Shown: positions 34,183 to 44,500 of the stretch, in pieces
Numbering within the stretch: position 1 is the stretch's first letter
How the letters are laid out: every line of letters starts with the position of its first letter
NCBI RefSeq assembly: GCF_014644535.1
Contig: NZ_BMKW01000004.1
Coordinates: 310,001 to 374,000 of the forward strand
Reading direction: 5' to 3'
DNA: 64,000 bases
Source: Neoroseomonas lacus
GTDB lineage: Bacteria; Pseudomonadota; Alphaproteobacteria; Acetobacterales; Acetobacteraceae
Made by a program: the position numbers and the translations under genes
The notes under the pieces: generated by a model
Told to the model about the DNA's origin: nothing
Database searches by the model: none
Seen by the model: the letters and a program-made list of their open reading frames with translations, nothing else

Positions 34183-35256
34183 ATGGCAACCCGCAAGCAC
34201 CGCATCGCCGTCATCCCCGGCGATGGCATCGGCAAGGAAACCACGCCCGAGGGGCTGCGCGTGCTCGACGCGGCGGCGCGCCGTTTCGGCTTCGAGCTCG
34301 ACCTCACGCATTACGACTGGTCCTGCGAAACCTACGTCCAGACCGGCAAGATGATGCCCGACGACGGTATGGACAAGCTGAAGGACAGCGATTCCATCTT
34401 CCTCGGCGCGGTGGGCTGGCCGGGCGTGCCGGACCACGTCTCGTTGTGGGGCCTGCTGATCCCGATCCGCCGGCAATTCGACCAGTATGTCAGCCTGCGG
34501 CCGTGCAAGCTGCTGCCGGGCTCGAAGTCGCCGCTGGCCAATCGGGGGCCGGAGGACATCGATTTCTACGTAGTGCGCGAGAATACGGAGGGCGAGTATT
34601 CCTCCGTCGGCGGGCGGATGTTCCCCGGTACCGACCGCGAATTCGCTTCGCAGCAATCGATCCTGACGCGCATCGGCTGCGACCGCATCATGAAATACGC
34701 CTTCGAACTGGCGATGACGCGCAAGCGGCGGAAGGTGACCTCGGCGACCAAGTCGAACGGCATCACCTTCACCATGCCGTACTGGGACGAACGTTTCGCC
34801 GAGATGGCGAAGAACTACCCCGAGGTGACGACCGACCAGTTCCACATCGACATCCTCTGCGCCCATTTCGTGCAGCATCCGGACTGGTTCGACGTGGTGG
34901 TGGGGTCCAACCTGTTCGGCGATATCCTCTCCGACCTCGGCCCGGCGGTGGCCGGCTCGATCGGCATCGCGGCCTCGGCCAACATCAACCCGGAAAAGAC
35001 CTATCCGTCGATGTTCGAGCCGGTGCACGGCTCGGCCCCCGACATCGCCGGCAAGTTCATCGCCAACCCGATCGGGCAGATCTGGTCCGGGGCGATGATG
35101 CTGGAACATCTGGGCGAGGCGGAAGCCGCCGCATGCATCGTCTCGACCATCGAGAAGCTGCTCGCCGAGGGCGGCCCGCGTACCCGCGACATGGGCGGCC
35201 AGGCCGGCACCGTCGATGTCGGCAAGGCCATCGCCGATGCTGTCTCGGCGGCGTGA
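34183..35256 (+). CDS. Tartrate/D-malate-type dehydrogenase (isopropylmalate dehydrogenase family)
   Basis: A 357-residue NAD-dependent beta-decarboxylating dehydrogenase. IAVIPGDGIGKETTPEGL opens the fold; VRENTEGEYSSVGGRM includes the substrate loop; SATKSNGIT has the catalytic Lys; and HIDILCAHFV and SNLFGDILSDLG carry metal-binding Asp. SVGGRMFPGTDREFASQQS and the missing leucine-type loop favour tartrate/D-malate dehydrogenase over LeuB, but substrate is not certain. The ATG follows GAGGAG. It stands alone, divergent from the lipoprotein gene. Confidence 0.88.
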   Translation: MATRKHRIAVIPGDGIGKETTPEGLRVLDAAARRFGFELDLTHYDWSCETYVQTGKMMPDDGMDKLKDSDSIFLGAVGWPGVPDHVSLWGLLIPIRRQFDQYVSLRPCKLLPGSKSPLANRGPEDIDFYVVRENTEGEYSSVGGRMFPGTDREFASQQSILTRIGCDRIMKYAFELAMTRKRRKVTSATKSNGITFTMPYWDERFAEMAKNYPEVTTDQFHIDILCAHFVQHPDWFDVVVGSNLFGDILSDLGPAVAGSIGIAASANINPEKTYPSMFEPVHGSAPDIAGKFIANPIGQIWSGAMMLEHLGEAEAAACIVSTIEKLLAEGGPRTRDMGGQAGTVDVGKAIADAVSAA

Positions 35257-35346
35257 CGCCGGCGTGACTTGAACCGCGGCGGAACAGCGGCTACCTTGAC
35301 CATCTATTGCGAGTGATTCGCAACAGACCCCGTCGGAGGTGGCCGC

Positions 35347-35586
35347 ATGGCCCAGGAGTTCAGCCATATCGCGCGGCGCTGCGAACGCGCCGTCGTGACC
35401 GCCTATCGCGAACTTCGCGAGCAGGGATCGGCCGATATGAGCGCCTTCGGTGCCTGCACGGCGCTGTATCGCATCCATCACCCGGAATCCTCGGTGAATG
35501 AGGCGCGCCGGCTGGTGGCCGAATGGATCGACCACCATGTCGTCCGTGGTGATACCGGGCCGACCGACGGCTGCGACTGCGACTGA
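35347..35586 (+). CDS. Small conserved-looking protein of unknown function
   Basis: A 79-residue acidic/mixed protein with a strong GGAGGT site 5 bp before the ATG. It contains helices (FSHIARRCERAVVTAYRELR), an HHP turn, and ends in TDGCDCD with two Cys. Composition and start site support a real gene; I do not recognise the family. About 90 bp separate it from the dehydrogenase, so it may be a downstream partner. Confidence 0.6.
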   Translation: MAQEFSHIARRCERAVVTAYRELREQGSADMSAFGACTALYRIHHPESSVNEARRLVAEWIDHHVVRGDTGPTDGCDCD

Positions 35587-36060
35587 GGGAAGCTGAGCTG
35601 GGAGGCCATGCCCTCCCGAACACCGCCGGCGCAGGCTGGATCGCATGGCGTTCGACCGCGTTCACGCAATGCATGCCAACCCTTTGTTTGAGCGAGCATC
35701 TTCGTCCGCCTGAGAGATTCCACTCAGGGCCCTTGGATCCGTGTGACTTCAATTCAGCCACCTCGCGGAAGAGCGCGGCGCGTGGCGACATGCCTTCAGC
35801 AACGTCGCCCCCAGGCAGCCGTCGCCGAGGATGCACATCGTATCGTTGACGGCGGGGCACTCGATCACCATCCGCTTGTCGTCGCCGCACCTCGAACACC
35901 TCACGGCACCGCGGGGTCTTCCCGAATTTCCAGCAGCCGGTGGTGGGGCCGATCCCAATTGCTGTCACGCTGGCTATCGCCACACATGTCGTGCACCAGT
36001 GCTTCGATCGCGGTGCTAGGCTGGCCTTGCCCAAGTGCGGGCCAAATCATGGAGGCGACC
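35587..36060. other. 474-bp stretch without a convincing gene
   Basis: Lies between the small protein gene and dodecin. It contains a CCTGAG...CTCAGG hairpin near 35709-35729, read on the minus strand as a tail resembling CTCTCAGGC of glycine riboswitches, but no complete aptamer is seen. A 69-codon minus-strand reading at 35749-35958 has a CxxC...C pattern (CSRCGDDKRMVIEC) and is at best a weak gene candidate. The dodecin promoter presumably lies near the right end. Confidence 0.4.
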
Positions 36061-36273
36061 ATGGAAGACGAAGTTGTCTACCGCAGGACCGATCTGGTTG
36101 GCAGTTCCAAGAAATCGGTCAGCGACGCCATCGAAACCGCCATTGGCCGGGCGGCAAAAACGCTGCGCCACATTGAATGGTTCGAGGTCGGCGAAATACG
36201 CGGTCGTGTCCAGGATGGCAAAGTCGCCCAGTACCAGGTCAGCATCAAGGTTGGATTCCGCGTCGAAGCGTGA
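36061..36273 (+). CDS. Dodecin (flavin-storage protein)
   Basis: A 70-residue dodecin. VYRRTDLVGSSKKSVSDAI opens it; AAKTLRHIEWFEVGEIRGRV contains the flavin-stacking Trp, and QYQVSIKVGFRVE ends it, all as in known dodecins. Twelve copies form a hollow sphere that binds pairs of flavins (or CoA/FMN in bacteria) and buffers free riboflavin. ATG at 36061 is preferred since GGAGGCGACC lies just before it; the in-frame ATG 12 bp upstream would include that site. Confidence 0.9.
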   Translation: MEDEVVYRRTDLVGSSKKSVSDAIETAIGRAAKTLRHIEWFEVGEIRGRVQDGKVAQYQVSIKVGFRVEA

Positions 36274-36546
36274 CGCGGCGCCCATCCTTGCAGCGGCGTG
36301 GCGTGCAAGGCGGGCATCCTGCCAAGCACAGGCGGGACGGCGACGGGCACGCCCATGTTCGCCGCCGTTGTCGCTCGGCTTCAGTGCGTGACCGGCTAGC
36401 CACGTCACGGCCGTTGCTCGGTGTATTGCGGCTCGGATCTGGAGCCAAATCATGGCGGCGATCGGTCGCAAGCCGTGTCTGGCGATCCAGGAACCCGGGT
36501 GGGGTGAGGTCCAGGGAGGGGACGATTGCCTCTCCGGCGGCCTGCC

Positions 36547-37254
36547 TCACCCAGCCGGCTTCGCCCAGGCAATCGCCGCCCGCGCCAGCGCGTCGATGGT
36601 ATCCGCCACCGGGAAGGGCAGCGCCGGTCCGGCCGAAATGCCAAGCGGGATCTCCGTGCAGCCCAACACCACCGCTCGCGCGCCGCGCTCGATCAGCCGC
36701 CGCGCCACCTCGGCCAGTGGCGCGTAGGACTCCGATACCTTGTTCGCCTTCACCAGGTCGATCGCCGGCATGACGATGCGGTCCATCTCCGCCTCGCGTG
36801 GCACCAGGCAGTCATAGCCCCGGCCCTCCAGCCGCGCCTGATACAGGCGCATCGCCAGCGTGCCCTTGGTCGCCATCAGCCCAATCGGGCCGCCGGCGAT
36901 GCCAAGCCGCAGCAGTTCATCGGCCGCGGCTTCCACGATGTGCAGGATGGGCAGGCGCGTCGCCGCCTGCATCGGCTCGAACCAGCCATGGGCCGTGTTG
37001 CACGGGATGGCGATGGCGCCGCAGCCGGCCGCCTCCAGCCCGGCAATGCCGCGCAGCAGCGCGGGTAACGGGTCCTCGCCACCCGACAGCCGCGCGGCGG
37101 TGCGGTCGGGCACCCGCGGGTCCGACCACAGGATGGCGGGGATATGGTCCTGGTCCCGTTCGGCCGGCGTCAGCAGCGTCAGCCGCTGCATGAAGGTCGC
37201 CCCGGCCAGCGGCCCCATGCCGCCCAGCACGCCCAGCACCCGCGCATGGCTCAT
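36547..37254 (-). CDS. Aspartate/glutamate racemase-family protein
   Basis: A 235-residue Asp/Glu racemase homologue (RacX/YgeA-type). The two catalytic Cys lie in AIPCNTAHGW and VVLGCTEIPLGI, with the glycine-rich start GVLGGMGPLAGA. Members interconvert L- and D-amino acids without PLP. The ATG overlaps the stop of the permease gene upstream (ATGA at 37251-37254), so the two are co-translated. A link between a D-amino acid and sulfonate transport is possible but not known. Confidence 0.88.
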   Translation of the reverse strand: MSHARVLGVLGGMGPLAGATFMQRLTLLTPAERDQDHIPAILWSDPRVPDRTAARLSGGEDPLPALLRGIAGLEAAGCGAIAIPCNTAHGWFEPMQAATRLPILHIVEAAADELLRLGIAGGPIGLMATKGTLAMRLYQARLEGRGYDCLVPREAEMDRIVMPAIDLVKANKVSESYAPLAEVARRLIERGARAVVLGCTEIPLGISAGPALPFPVADTIDALARAAIAWAKPAG

Positions 37255-38012
37255 GCGAATATCCCATCCCAGCTCAGCTTCAGACCCGTCACCAACAGCA
37301 GACCGTAGAGCAGTTGGTAGAACAACGCATCGGGCACCCGCTTCTGCAGCCAGATGCCGAGATAGACCCCAACCGGCGCCAGCGGCAGCAGCACCAGGCT
37401 GGTCGCGAGGTTCGTCGCCGAGAGGTTCCCCAGCAGGAAATACGGGATCAGCTTCACATAGTTGACGATGCCGAAGAAGACGACGCTGGTCGCCGCCATC
37501 ACCTGCCGGTTCAACTGCCGCGGATACATATAGATCGCCAGCGGCGGCGACCCGGCATGGGCGATGGTGCTGGTGAAGCCCGACGCCGCCGCGCAGATCA
37601 CCGCCTTGACCGGGTCATGCGGTACGGGCGCCGGCGGTTCCCGATGCCGCCGCAGCCACAGCGTGCGGGCCAGGAAGGCCAGGGTGGTCAGCCCGACCAT
37701 CGCCTTGATGGCGCGGTCCGAGAACAGCGTGAAGGCGAGCCCGCCGACCAGGATGCCGACCAGCGCCCCGGGCACCAGCACGCGCATCTCGCGCTTGTCC
37801 CACCGTCCCCACCAGGCCTTCAGGCCGGAGACATCCATCGCGCACAGCAGCGGCAGGGCGATGCCGGCGGCGATCGGCGCGGGGACCGACAGCGCCATCA
37901 GCGGCACCAGCAGATTGCCCGCCCCGCCGGCGAAGCCGCCCTTGCTGATGCCGGTGATCAGCACCGCCGGAATGGCCAGGATATAGAACCAGGGGTCGAT
38001 GATGAAGGGCAA
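37251..38012 (-). CDS. TauE/SafE-family sulfite or sulfoacetate exporter
   Basis: A 253-residue membrane protein of the TauE/SafE (TSUP) family with seven to eight hydrophobic helices. The motif near the N-terminus, GISKGGFAGGAGNLLVPL, and the repeated helix pair around GFTSTIAHAGSPPLAIYM are typical of this anion exporter family. It probably moves an oxyanion such as sulfite out of the cell. First of the two-gene operon with the racemase. It is divergent from a second TSUP gene at 38087. Confidence 0.87.
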   Translation of the reverse strand: MPFIIDPWFYILAIPAVLITGISKGGFAGGAGNLLVPLMALSVPAPIAAGIALPLLCAMDVSGLKAWWGRWDKREMRVLVPGALVGILVGGLAFTLFSDRAIKAMVGLTTLAFLARTLWLRRHREPPAPVPHDPVKAVICAAASGFTSTIAHAGSPPLAIYMYPRQLNRQVMAATSVVFFGIVNYVKLIPYFLLGNLSATNLATSLVLLPLAPVGVYLGIWLQKRVPDALFYQLLYGLLLVTGLKLSWDGIFA

Positions 38013-38086
38013 GGCGGGGTGACGCTGAAAGGGTCAGCGTGTATGCCACATCCTCCCTTCCCAGCCCATCCCGGACCTGCGCTTCC

Positions 38087-38917
38087 ATGGAACACCTCAA
38101 CGATCCCCTGTGGCTTCTCGGGCTCGCCGCCGCGATGGCGGCGACCGGGCTGGTGTCGGGGACCCTGGCCGGGCTGCTCGGCGTCGGTGGCGGCATCGTC
38201 ATCGTGCCGCTGCTGTTCAGCGTCTTCCCGATCTTCGGCATCCCCGAGACCATCCAGATGAAACTGGCGGTGGCGACCTCGCTCGCCACCATCATCCCCA
38301 CCTCGATCCAGTCGGCGCGCAAGCACTACGCCAAAGGTGCGATGGATGTGGCGCTGCTGCGTTCCATCTGGCCGGCGATGCTGGCCGGCGTGGCACTCGG
38401 CACCTTCCTCGCCGTCTATGTGAAGGGGGAGGGGCTGACGGCGGTGTTCGCCGTGGTGGCGCTGATGGTGGCGCTCAACATGGGCTTCACCGGGGTCGAG
38501 TTCAAAATCACCGACACCGTGCCGGAAGGCCCGCCGCGCGCCGCCATCGGCATCGGCATCGGCGCGGTCAGCGCCATGATGGGCATCGGCGGCGGGACGC
38601 TCGGCGTGCCGCTGCTCTCGATGTTCGGCGCGCCGATCCGCTCGGCGGTGGCGACCGCTTCCGCCTTCGGGCTGATCATCTCGATCCCGGCGACGATCGG
38701 CTTCATCTGGGGTGGTTGGAGCGACCCGCTGCTGCCGCCCTGGTCGCTCGGCTACGTCAACCTGATCGGCTTCGCGCTGATCGCGCCGGCCTCGATCCTC
38801 GCGACACCCTGGGGCGTGCATCTGGCGCACACCATCCCGCCGCTGTGGCTCAAGCGCGCCTTCGCGGTGTTCCTGCTGGTGACCAGCCTGCGGATGTTCT
38901 GGAAGCTGTTCACCTGA
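38087..38917 (+). CDS. TauE/SafE-family exporter, divergent paralogue
   Basis: A 276-residue TSUP-family membrane protein. The motif TLAGLLGVGGGIVIVPLLF and the second repeat MGIGGGTLGVPLLSMFG are the two halves of the internally duplicated fold; about eight helices are seen. The start is unsure: ATG at 38087 (MEHLNDP) has a weak site, and a GTG at 38039 is in frame. It diverges from the TSUP gene at 37251 across a short region. Its last 8 bp overlap the convergent esterase gene. Confidence 0.85.
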   Translation: MEHLNDPLWLLGLAAAMAATGLVSGTLAGLLGVGGGIVIVPLLFSVFPIFGIPETIQMKLAVATSLATIIPTSIQSARKHYAKGAMDVALLRSIWPAMLAGVALGTFLAVYVKGEGLTAVFAVVALMVALNMGFTGVEFKITDTVPEGPPRAAIGIGIGAVSAMMGIGGGTLGVPLLSMFGAPIRSAVATASAFGLIISIPATIGFIWGGWSDPLLPPWSLGYVNLIGFALIAPASILATPWGVHLAHTIPPLWLKRAFAVFLLVTSLRMFWKLFT

Positions 38918-39764
38918 TCGCCGTGAAGAAGCGCCAGATTTCCTGAGTCGCATCCGGCACCGGCGGGGCACCGGGCCCGCCGGGCCACACATGGCCGCCG
39001 CCGGGGATGGTCCAGAACACCGCCTCGGCGCCGCCGCAGGCGAAGCGTTCCACCCGCGCCCCCGCCCGTGCCGGCAGCGCCTCGGCGCTCGCCTGGCAGC
39101 CCGCGCCCGACCCCCAGGCGGCGGCGAAGTCGCGCACCGGCATCATCAGCCGGCCGCCCTGCATCGGCAGCGTGGTGTCGGCGGTGCCGTTGAACAGGAT
39201 GGCCGGCCCATGGGGGTTGTTGCGGCAGGGCGAGACATAGCCGCCAGAAACCAACCCCACCCCCGCGACAAGGTCGGGCGCGAAGCAGCCCAGCGCGGCC
39301 GACATCATCGCACCGTTCGAGATCCCCGCCGCGAAGATGCGCCGTTGGTCGACCGGCGTGCGGGCGGCGATGTCGGCGACCACGGCGCGGGTGAAGGTGA
39401 TCTCGGTGCGCGGGTCGCGCAGCACGCGCCAGGTGCCCTCCTCGCCTTCCGGATAGGCGATGATGACGCCCGCCTGGTCCCCAATCGCGGAGAAGCGCGA
39501 CAGCCGCTCGACCCGCGCCCCCTGGCCGCCCATGCCATGGAACACCAGCACTAGCGGTCGCGGCCCATCGGCATGAGGCGGCCGATGCAGCAGGTAATGT
39601 CGCGTCGCGCCATCGACCGTGATGGCGATGCGCTCCGTGCCGGGCAGTGGGTCCATCAGCACGGGGGCGGCGGGCCGGCGGGCGACGCGGTCGCGCAGCC
39701 TCTCCCGCGCCAGGGCGGGGGTGGCGAGCAGGAGCAGGGCAAGCAGCAGGGACAGGCGTGGCAA
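38910..39764 (-). CDS. Secreted esterase / PHB depolymerase-like hydrolase
   Basis: A 284-residue LpqC-type esterase with a signal peptide (LSLLLALLLLATPALA). VFHGMGGQGARV is the oxyanion region, AAGISNGAMMSAAL the GxSxG nucleophile elbow, and GGGHVWPGG carries the catalytic His; ILFNGTADTTLP holds the acid. Relatives deacylate polyesters or aryl esters in the periplasm or outside. A TTG start at 39764 is best placed after GGAG; GTG at 39779 and ATG at 39836 are alternatives. Convergent with the TSUP gene. Confidence 0.85.
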   Translation of the reverse strand: MPRLSLLLALLLLATPALARERLRDRVARRPAAPVLMDPLPGTERIAITVDGATRHYLLHRPPHADGPRPLVLVFHGMGGQGARVERLSRFSAIGDQAGVIIAYPEGEEGTWRVLRDPRTEITFTRAVVADIAARTPVDQRRIFAAGISNGAMMSAALGCFAPDLVAGVGLVSGGYVSPCRNNPHGPAILFNGTADTTLPMQGGRLMMPVRDFAAAWGSGAGCQASAEALPARAGARVERFACGGAEAVFWTIPGGGHVWPGGPGAPPVPDATQEIWRFFTAIR

Positions 39765-39843
39765 GGTAGACTCCGGCACGGCAGTGGCTTCCGCACCCTG
39801 CCACGCCGAGTGCTCGTCGTGTGCGACGAAGCGCAACCATGCC

Positions 39844-41472
39844 TTATCCCGGGGCTTGGTGGTCCTTGAACATCTCCCGCAATTTCATCTTCAGGATCTT
39901 GCCGGTGGCGGTGTGCGGGATCTCATCCACCACCACCAGGTCATCCGGCAGCCACCATTTGGCGACCTTGTCGGCGAGGAAGTCGCGCATCTGGGCCAGC
40001 GAGGGCGACAGCACGCCGGGCTTCATCACCAGGATCAGCAGCGGCCGCTCATCCCATTTCGGGTCCTTCATCGACACCACGGCGGCCTCGGCCACGCCTG
40101 GATAGCCGACCGCGGCATTCTCCAGCGCGATGGAGGAAATCCACTCGCCACCCGACTTGATCACGTCCTTGGAACGGTCGGTGATCTCCATGTAGCCGTT
40201 CTCGTCCATGGTCGCGACGTCGCCGGTGTCGAAGAAGCCCTCGGCGTCGAGGATCTCCTCCTCCTCGCGGCGGAAATAGCGGCGGCTGATCGCCGGCCCC
40301 TTTACCTTGAGCCGGCCGAAGGTGGTGCCGTCCCAGGGCAGTGATCTGTCGTTGTCGTCGGTGATCTTCATCTCGACGGTGTAGGGCGGGGTGCCCTGCT
40401 TGGCCTGCAGGCGGAGCATGGCGTCACCGGTCAGGTGCGCAACCTCCGGCTTCACCGCGAAAAGCGTGCCGACCGGGGAGAGCTCGGTCATCCCCCAGGC
40501 ATGGACGACGCGCACGCCGAATTTCTCCTGATACGCCTTGGTGATGGCGGGCGGGCAGGCCGACCCGCCGATCGCCACGCGATCCATCGTGTCGATGCGC
40601 GACCCGGTGGCTTCCAGGTGCTGCAGCAGCATCATCCACACCGTCGGCACGGCGGCGGAGAAATTCACCCGGCCGTGTTCGATGACTTCATGCACCGAGG
40701 CGCCGTCGAGCTTCGCCCCCGGCATGATCATCGCGGCACCCACCATCGGCGCGCACAAGGCAAGCGACCAGCCATTGGCGTGGAACATCGGCACCACCGG
40801 CATTACCCGGTCGGCCGCACCCAGTCCGAAGCAATCGACCTGGTTGCAGGCCAGCGCGTGGATCACGTTCGAGCGGTGCGAATAGACCACGCCCTTGGGG
40901 TCGCCCGTGGTGCCGGAGGTGTAGCAGATGCCCGCGGCGGCGTTCTCCTCCACCCGCACCCAGGCGAAGTCGCCATCGACCCCGGCGATCCAGTCCTCAT
41001 AGGCGATGGCGTCGCGCAGTGAGGTCTCCGGCATATGGGCGGCGTCGGTCAGGATGACGAAGCGCTCGACCAGCGGCAGCTTGTCGGCCAGTGCCTGCAC
41101 CATCGGCACGAAGCTGAGGTCGAGCATCAGGATGCGCGACCCGGCATGGTTCATGATCCAGGCGATCTGGTCGGGGAACAGCCGCGGATTGACGGTGTGA
41201 TAGACGCCGCCGGCTCCGGCGATGCCGTACCACGCTTCGAGGTGCCGCCAAGTGTTCCAGGCCAATGTTGCGACGCGGTCGCCCGCCTGGATACCGTCCT
41301 TCACCAGCCGCTGGGCCACCCGCAGGGCGCGACCGCGCAGCGTCGCGTAATCGGTGCGGTGGAAGGGGCCTTCCACGGATCGGCTGATGATATCCCGGTG
41401 CGGATGCTGGACCGCGGCATGGTCAAGCACCGTATGCATCAGCAGCGGCCAATCCTGCATCAGGCCAAGCAT
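39844..41472 (-). CDS. AMP-forming acyl-CoA ligase
   Basis: A 542-residue acyl-CoA synthetase. The AMP-binding loop is ICYTSGTTGDPKGVVYS, followed by HAWGMTELSPVGT, FDTGDVATMDENGYM and TDRSKDVIKSGGEWISS; the Lys near the C-terminus that catalyses adenylation is in TATGKILKMKLR. It activates a medium- or long-chain acid to CoA, with ATP giving AMP and PPi, for beta-oxidation. The ATG follows GGAAGGATACGCC. It stands alone 100 bp upstream of the RND gene end. Confidence 0.93.
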   Translation of the reverse strand: MLGLMQDWPLLMHTVLDHAAVQHPHRDIISRSVEGPFHRTDYATLRGRALRVAQRLVKDGIQAGDRVATLAWNTWRHLEAWYGIAGAGGVYHTVNPRLFPDQIAWIMNHAGSRILMLDLSFVPMVQALADKLPLVERFVILTDAAHMPETSLRDAIAYEDWIAGVDGDFAWVRVEENAAAGICYTSGTTGDPKGVVYSHRSNVIHALACNQVDCFGLGAADRVMPVVPMFHANGWSLALCAPMVGAAMIMPGAKLDGASVHEVIEHGRVNFSAAVPTVWMMLLQHLEATGSRIDTMDRVAIGGSACPPAITKAYQEKFGVRVVHAWGMTELSPVGTLFAVKPEVAHLTGDAMLRLQAKQGTPPYTVEMKITDDNDRSLPWDGTTFGRLKVKGPAISRRYFRREEEEILDAEGFFDTGDVATMDENGYMEITDRSKDVIKSGGEWISSIALENAAVGYPGVAEAAVVSMKDPKWDERPLLILVMKPGVLSPSLAQMRDFLADKVAKWWLPDDLVVVDEIPHTATGKILKMKLREMFKDHQAPG

Positions 41473-41574
41473 GGCGTATCCTTCCCCGCGTGGCCCGCCT
41501 TGGCGGCGGGCCTTCCGTCGGACAGGCTACACCGATTCAGGGGGGCGCCAGGAAGGGCTGACGCGCCGGACGCG

Positions 41575-44500
41575 TCATTCCGCCGGTGCGAAGGCCAGCC
41601 CGGCTCTCGCCGCCGCCCGGCGGCGCCAGGGCAGCGCCAGGGCGTAGAGCGCGGGCGCCACCATCAGGGTCGCGACCGTCGCGAGCGACAGGCCGCCGAT
41701 CATGGCGATCGCCATCGGCCCCCAGAACACCGAATGCGTCAGCGGGATGAAGGCCAGCACGGCGGCGAGCGCGGTCAGCAGCACCGGCCGGGTGCGGCGC
41801 ACCGTGCTCTCGATGATGGCGGTGCGCAGGTCGCATCCGGCCTCGAGATCCTGGCGCACCTGGTCCACCAGGATCTGCGTGTTGCGCATCACCATCCCCG
41901 CCAGCGCGATGACGCCGAGCAGCGCGACGAAGCCGAAGGGCGCATCCATCGCCAACAGCGCGAAGGCCGCGCCGGGTATGCCGAGTGGCGCGGTGACGAA
42001 GACCATCGCCGTGCGCCCGAAATGCCGCAGCTGCGCCATGAGCAGCACCAGCATTGCCGCGACCATCACCGGGAAGATGGCAAACAGCGCGGCATTGGCC
42101 TTGCCGGATTCCTCGGTGGCGCCGCCGGTCTCGATGCGCAGGCCAACGGGGAGGGCATCGATCACCGGCCGCAGCCGTGCCGCGACGGCGACCGAGACAT
42201 CGGGGCCCTGCAGGCCGGGTGCGACATCGGCGCGTACGGTGATGTAGGCCTCGCGGTTGCGGCGGAACAGAATGGGTTCCTCCGACACAGGCACCAGCCG
42301 CGCGACCTGCGACAGCGGCACCGGACCGGCCGGCGTGGCGAGCGAGAGGTCGGCCAGCGTCTCCGTCGTCAACCGTTCATTCGCCGGCGCGCGCAACACC
42401 ACATCGATCAGGCGATTGCCCTCGCGATACTGCGTCGCGGTCGCCCCGGTCAGCAGCAATTGCAGGGAGGAGGCGACCTGCGCCGGTGACAGGCCGAGTT
42501 CGGCCACGCGGGCGCGGTCCAGTTCCAGGCGCAGGGAGGGCGCGCGCTCGCTCCAGGACAGCGACGCGTCGCGCGTGCCCGGCGTCGCGCGCATCACGGC
42601 GAGCACCTGCTCGGCGGCGGTGCGCAGCGCGGCAGGGTCGTCGCCATGCACACGGAACTGCACCGGGTAGCCGACCGGCGGGCCGAAATCGAGCCGTGAC
42701 ACCCGCACCCGCGCCTCCGGCACCAACCCGTCCTGCACCAGGCCGATGAGCCGTTCGCGCAGGCGTTCGCGGGCGGGCACGTCGCGCGCCTGCACCACCA
42801 GCTTGGCGAAGGCCTCGTTCGGCAAATCGGGGTTCAGCGCCAGGAAGAAGCGCGGCGAGCCCTGGCCGAGATAGGTCGTCACCAGCCGCGCATCGACGTC
42901 GCCCTCCAGCGCCTGTTCGAGGCGCCGTGCGGCCTCGAGTGTGGCGGCAAAGCTCGCCCCTTGGCGCAGGTTCACATCGACCAGCAGTTCGAGCCGCGCC
43001 GAGGTCGGGAAGAACTGCTTGCGCACCACCCCCATCGCGGCGAAGCCGGCGACCATCACCAGCAGCGTCCCGCCGATCACGACCAGCCGGTGCGACACCG
43101 ACCAGCCGACCACGCGACGTAGCAGGCGATAGCCGTGCCCGTCATAGGCCTCGTGATGCGACCCTGGCTTGGGGCTCGGCAGCAGCTTCACCCCGAGCCA
43201 GGGCGTGAACAGCACGGCGACCACCCAGGAGGCGATCAGCGCGAAGCCGACCACCCAGAAGATGCCGCCGGCATACTCGCCGGCCGAGGAACGCGCGAAG
43301 CCGACCGGCAGGAAGCCGGCGACCGTCACCAGCGTGCCCGACAGCATTGGCCCGGCCGTCGAGGTCCAGGCGAAGGTCGCCGCCTTGGCGCGCGTCCATC
43401 CCTGTTCCAGCTTCACCACCATGGTCTCGATGGCGATGATCGCATCGTCCACCAGCAGGCCAAGCGAGAGGATCAGCGCGCCGAGGGTGACGCGTTCCAG
43501 CTCCATCCCCGTCGCCAGCATCAGCAGGAAGACGATGGCGAGCGTCAGCGGCACCGACAGCGCGACGATGATCCCGGCGCGAACACCGAGCGAGAGAAAG
43601 GAGATCACCATCACCACGCCCAGCGCGGCGACGAACTTCAACAGGAATTCTGCGACGCTTTCCTCGACCACATGCGCCTGGTCGACGATCGGCGTGACGG
43701 TGATGCCGACCGGCGTGACCCGACGCTGCGCTTCCATCGCCGCGGCGAGGTCGGCACCCAGCGTCAGCACATTCACCCCCGGCTGCTTGGCGACGGCGAC
43801 CAGCACCGCCGGCTGCCCGCCCTGGCGGATGCCGCTCGAGGGCGGGTCGGCATAGCCGCGCGAGACCTCGGCGATGTCGCCCAGGCGCAGCGAGCGCCCG
43901 CCGGCTGCGATGGGGACCTCGCGGATCGCGGACAGCCCGTCGAAGCCGCCATCGACGCGCAGATGCAGCCGGGTGTCGCTGCCTTCCACCACTCCCGCTG
44001 GGGCGACCGGGTTGTGCCGCGCCAGCGCATCGATGATCGCCTGCGGCTGCACACCCAGGCTGGCGAGGCGCGCATGGGCGACCTCGACATGAATGCGCTG
44101 CGCCTGCTCGCCGAAGATCTTCACCTTGTCCACGCCGGGCACGCGCAGCAGCCGTGCGCGGATCGCCTCCGCCTGGCGGACCAACTCGGCATTCTCCGCC
44201 CCGCTGACGGCATAGATGGCCGACCAGACATCGGAATACTCATCGTCGAAGAAGGGCCCAAGCACCCCGCTGGGCAGCGCCTGGCGGATGTCGCCGACCT
44301 TCTTGCGGACCTGGTACCAAAGGGCCTGCACCTCGCGCGGTGGCGTGGTGTCGCGCAGCACGATGGTCATCACCGCCTGGCCGGGGCGAGTGAAGGTCTC
44401 GACACGGTCGAGATACGCCAGGTCCTGCAAGCGGCTCTCGATCGGGTCGGCGACCTGGCGCTGCATCTCCTCGGCGGTCGCACCCGGCCATTGCGCGGTG

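Noticed and set aside
35700-35745. Minus-strand CTCTCAGGC...GACGAAG, similar to the tail of a glycine riboswitch
   Set aside because: Only the 3' tail resembles the consensus; the GGAGAG start and CCGAAGG core are not found within a fitting distance, and no glycine gene follows.
35749-35958. 69-codon minus-strand reading with CxxC...C pattern
   Set aside because: No ribosome site, no known family and overlapping frames of similar length; not enough support for a gene call.
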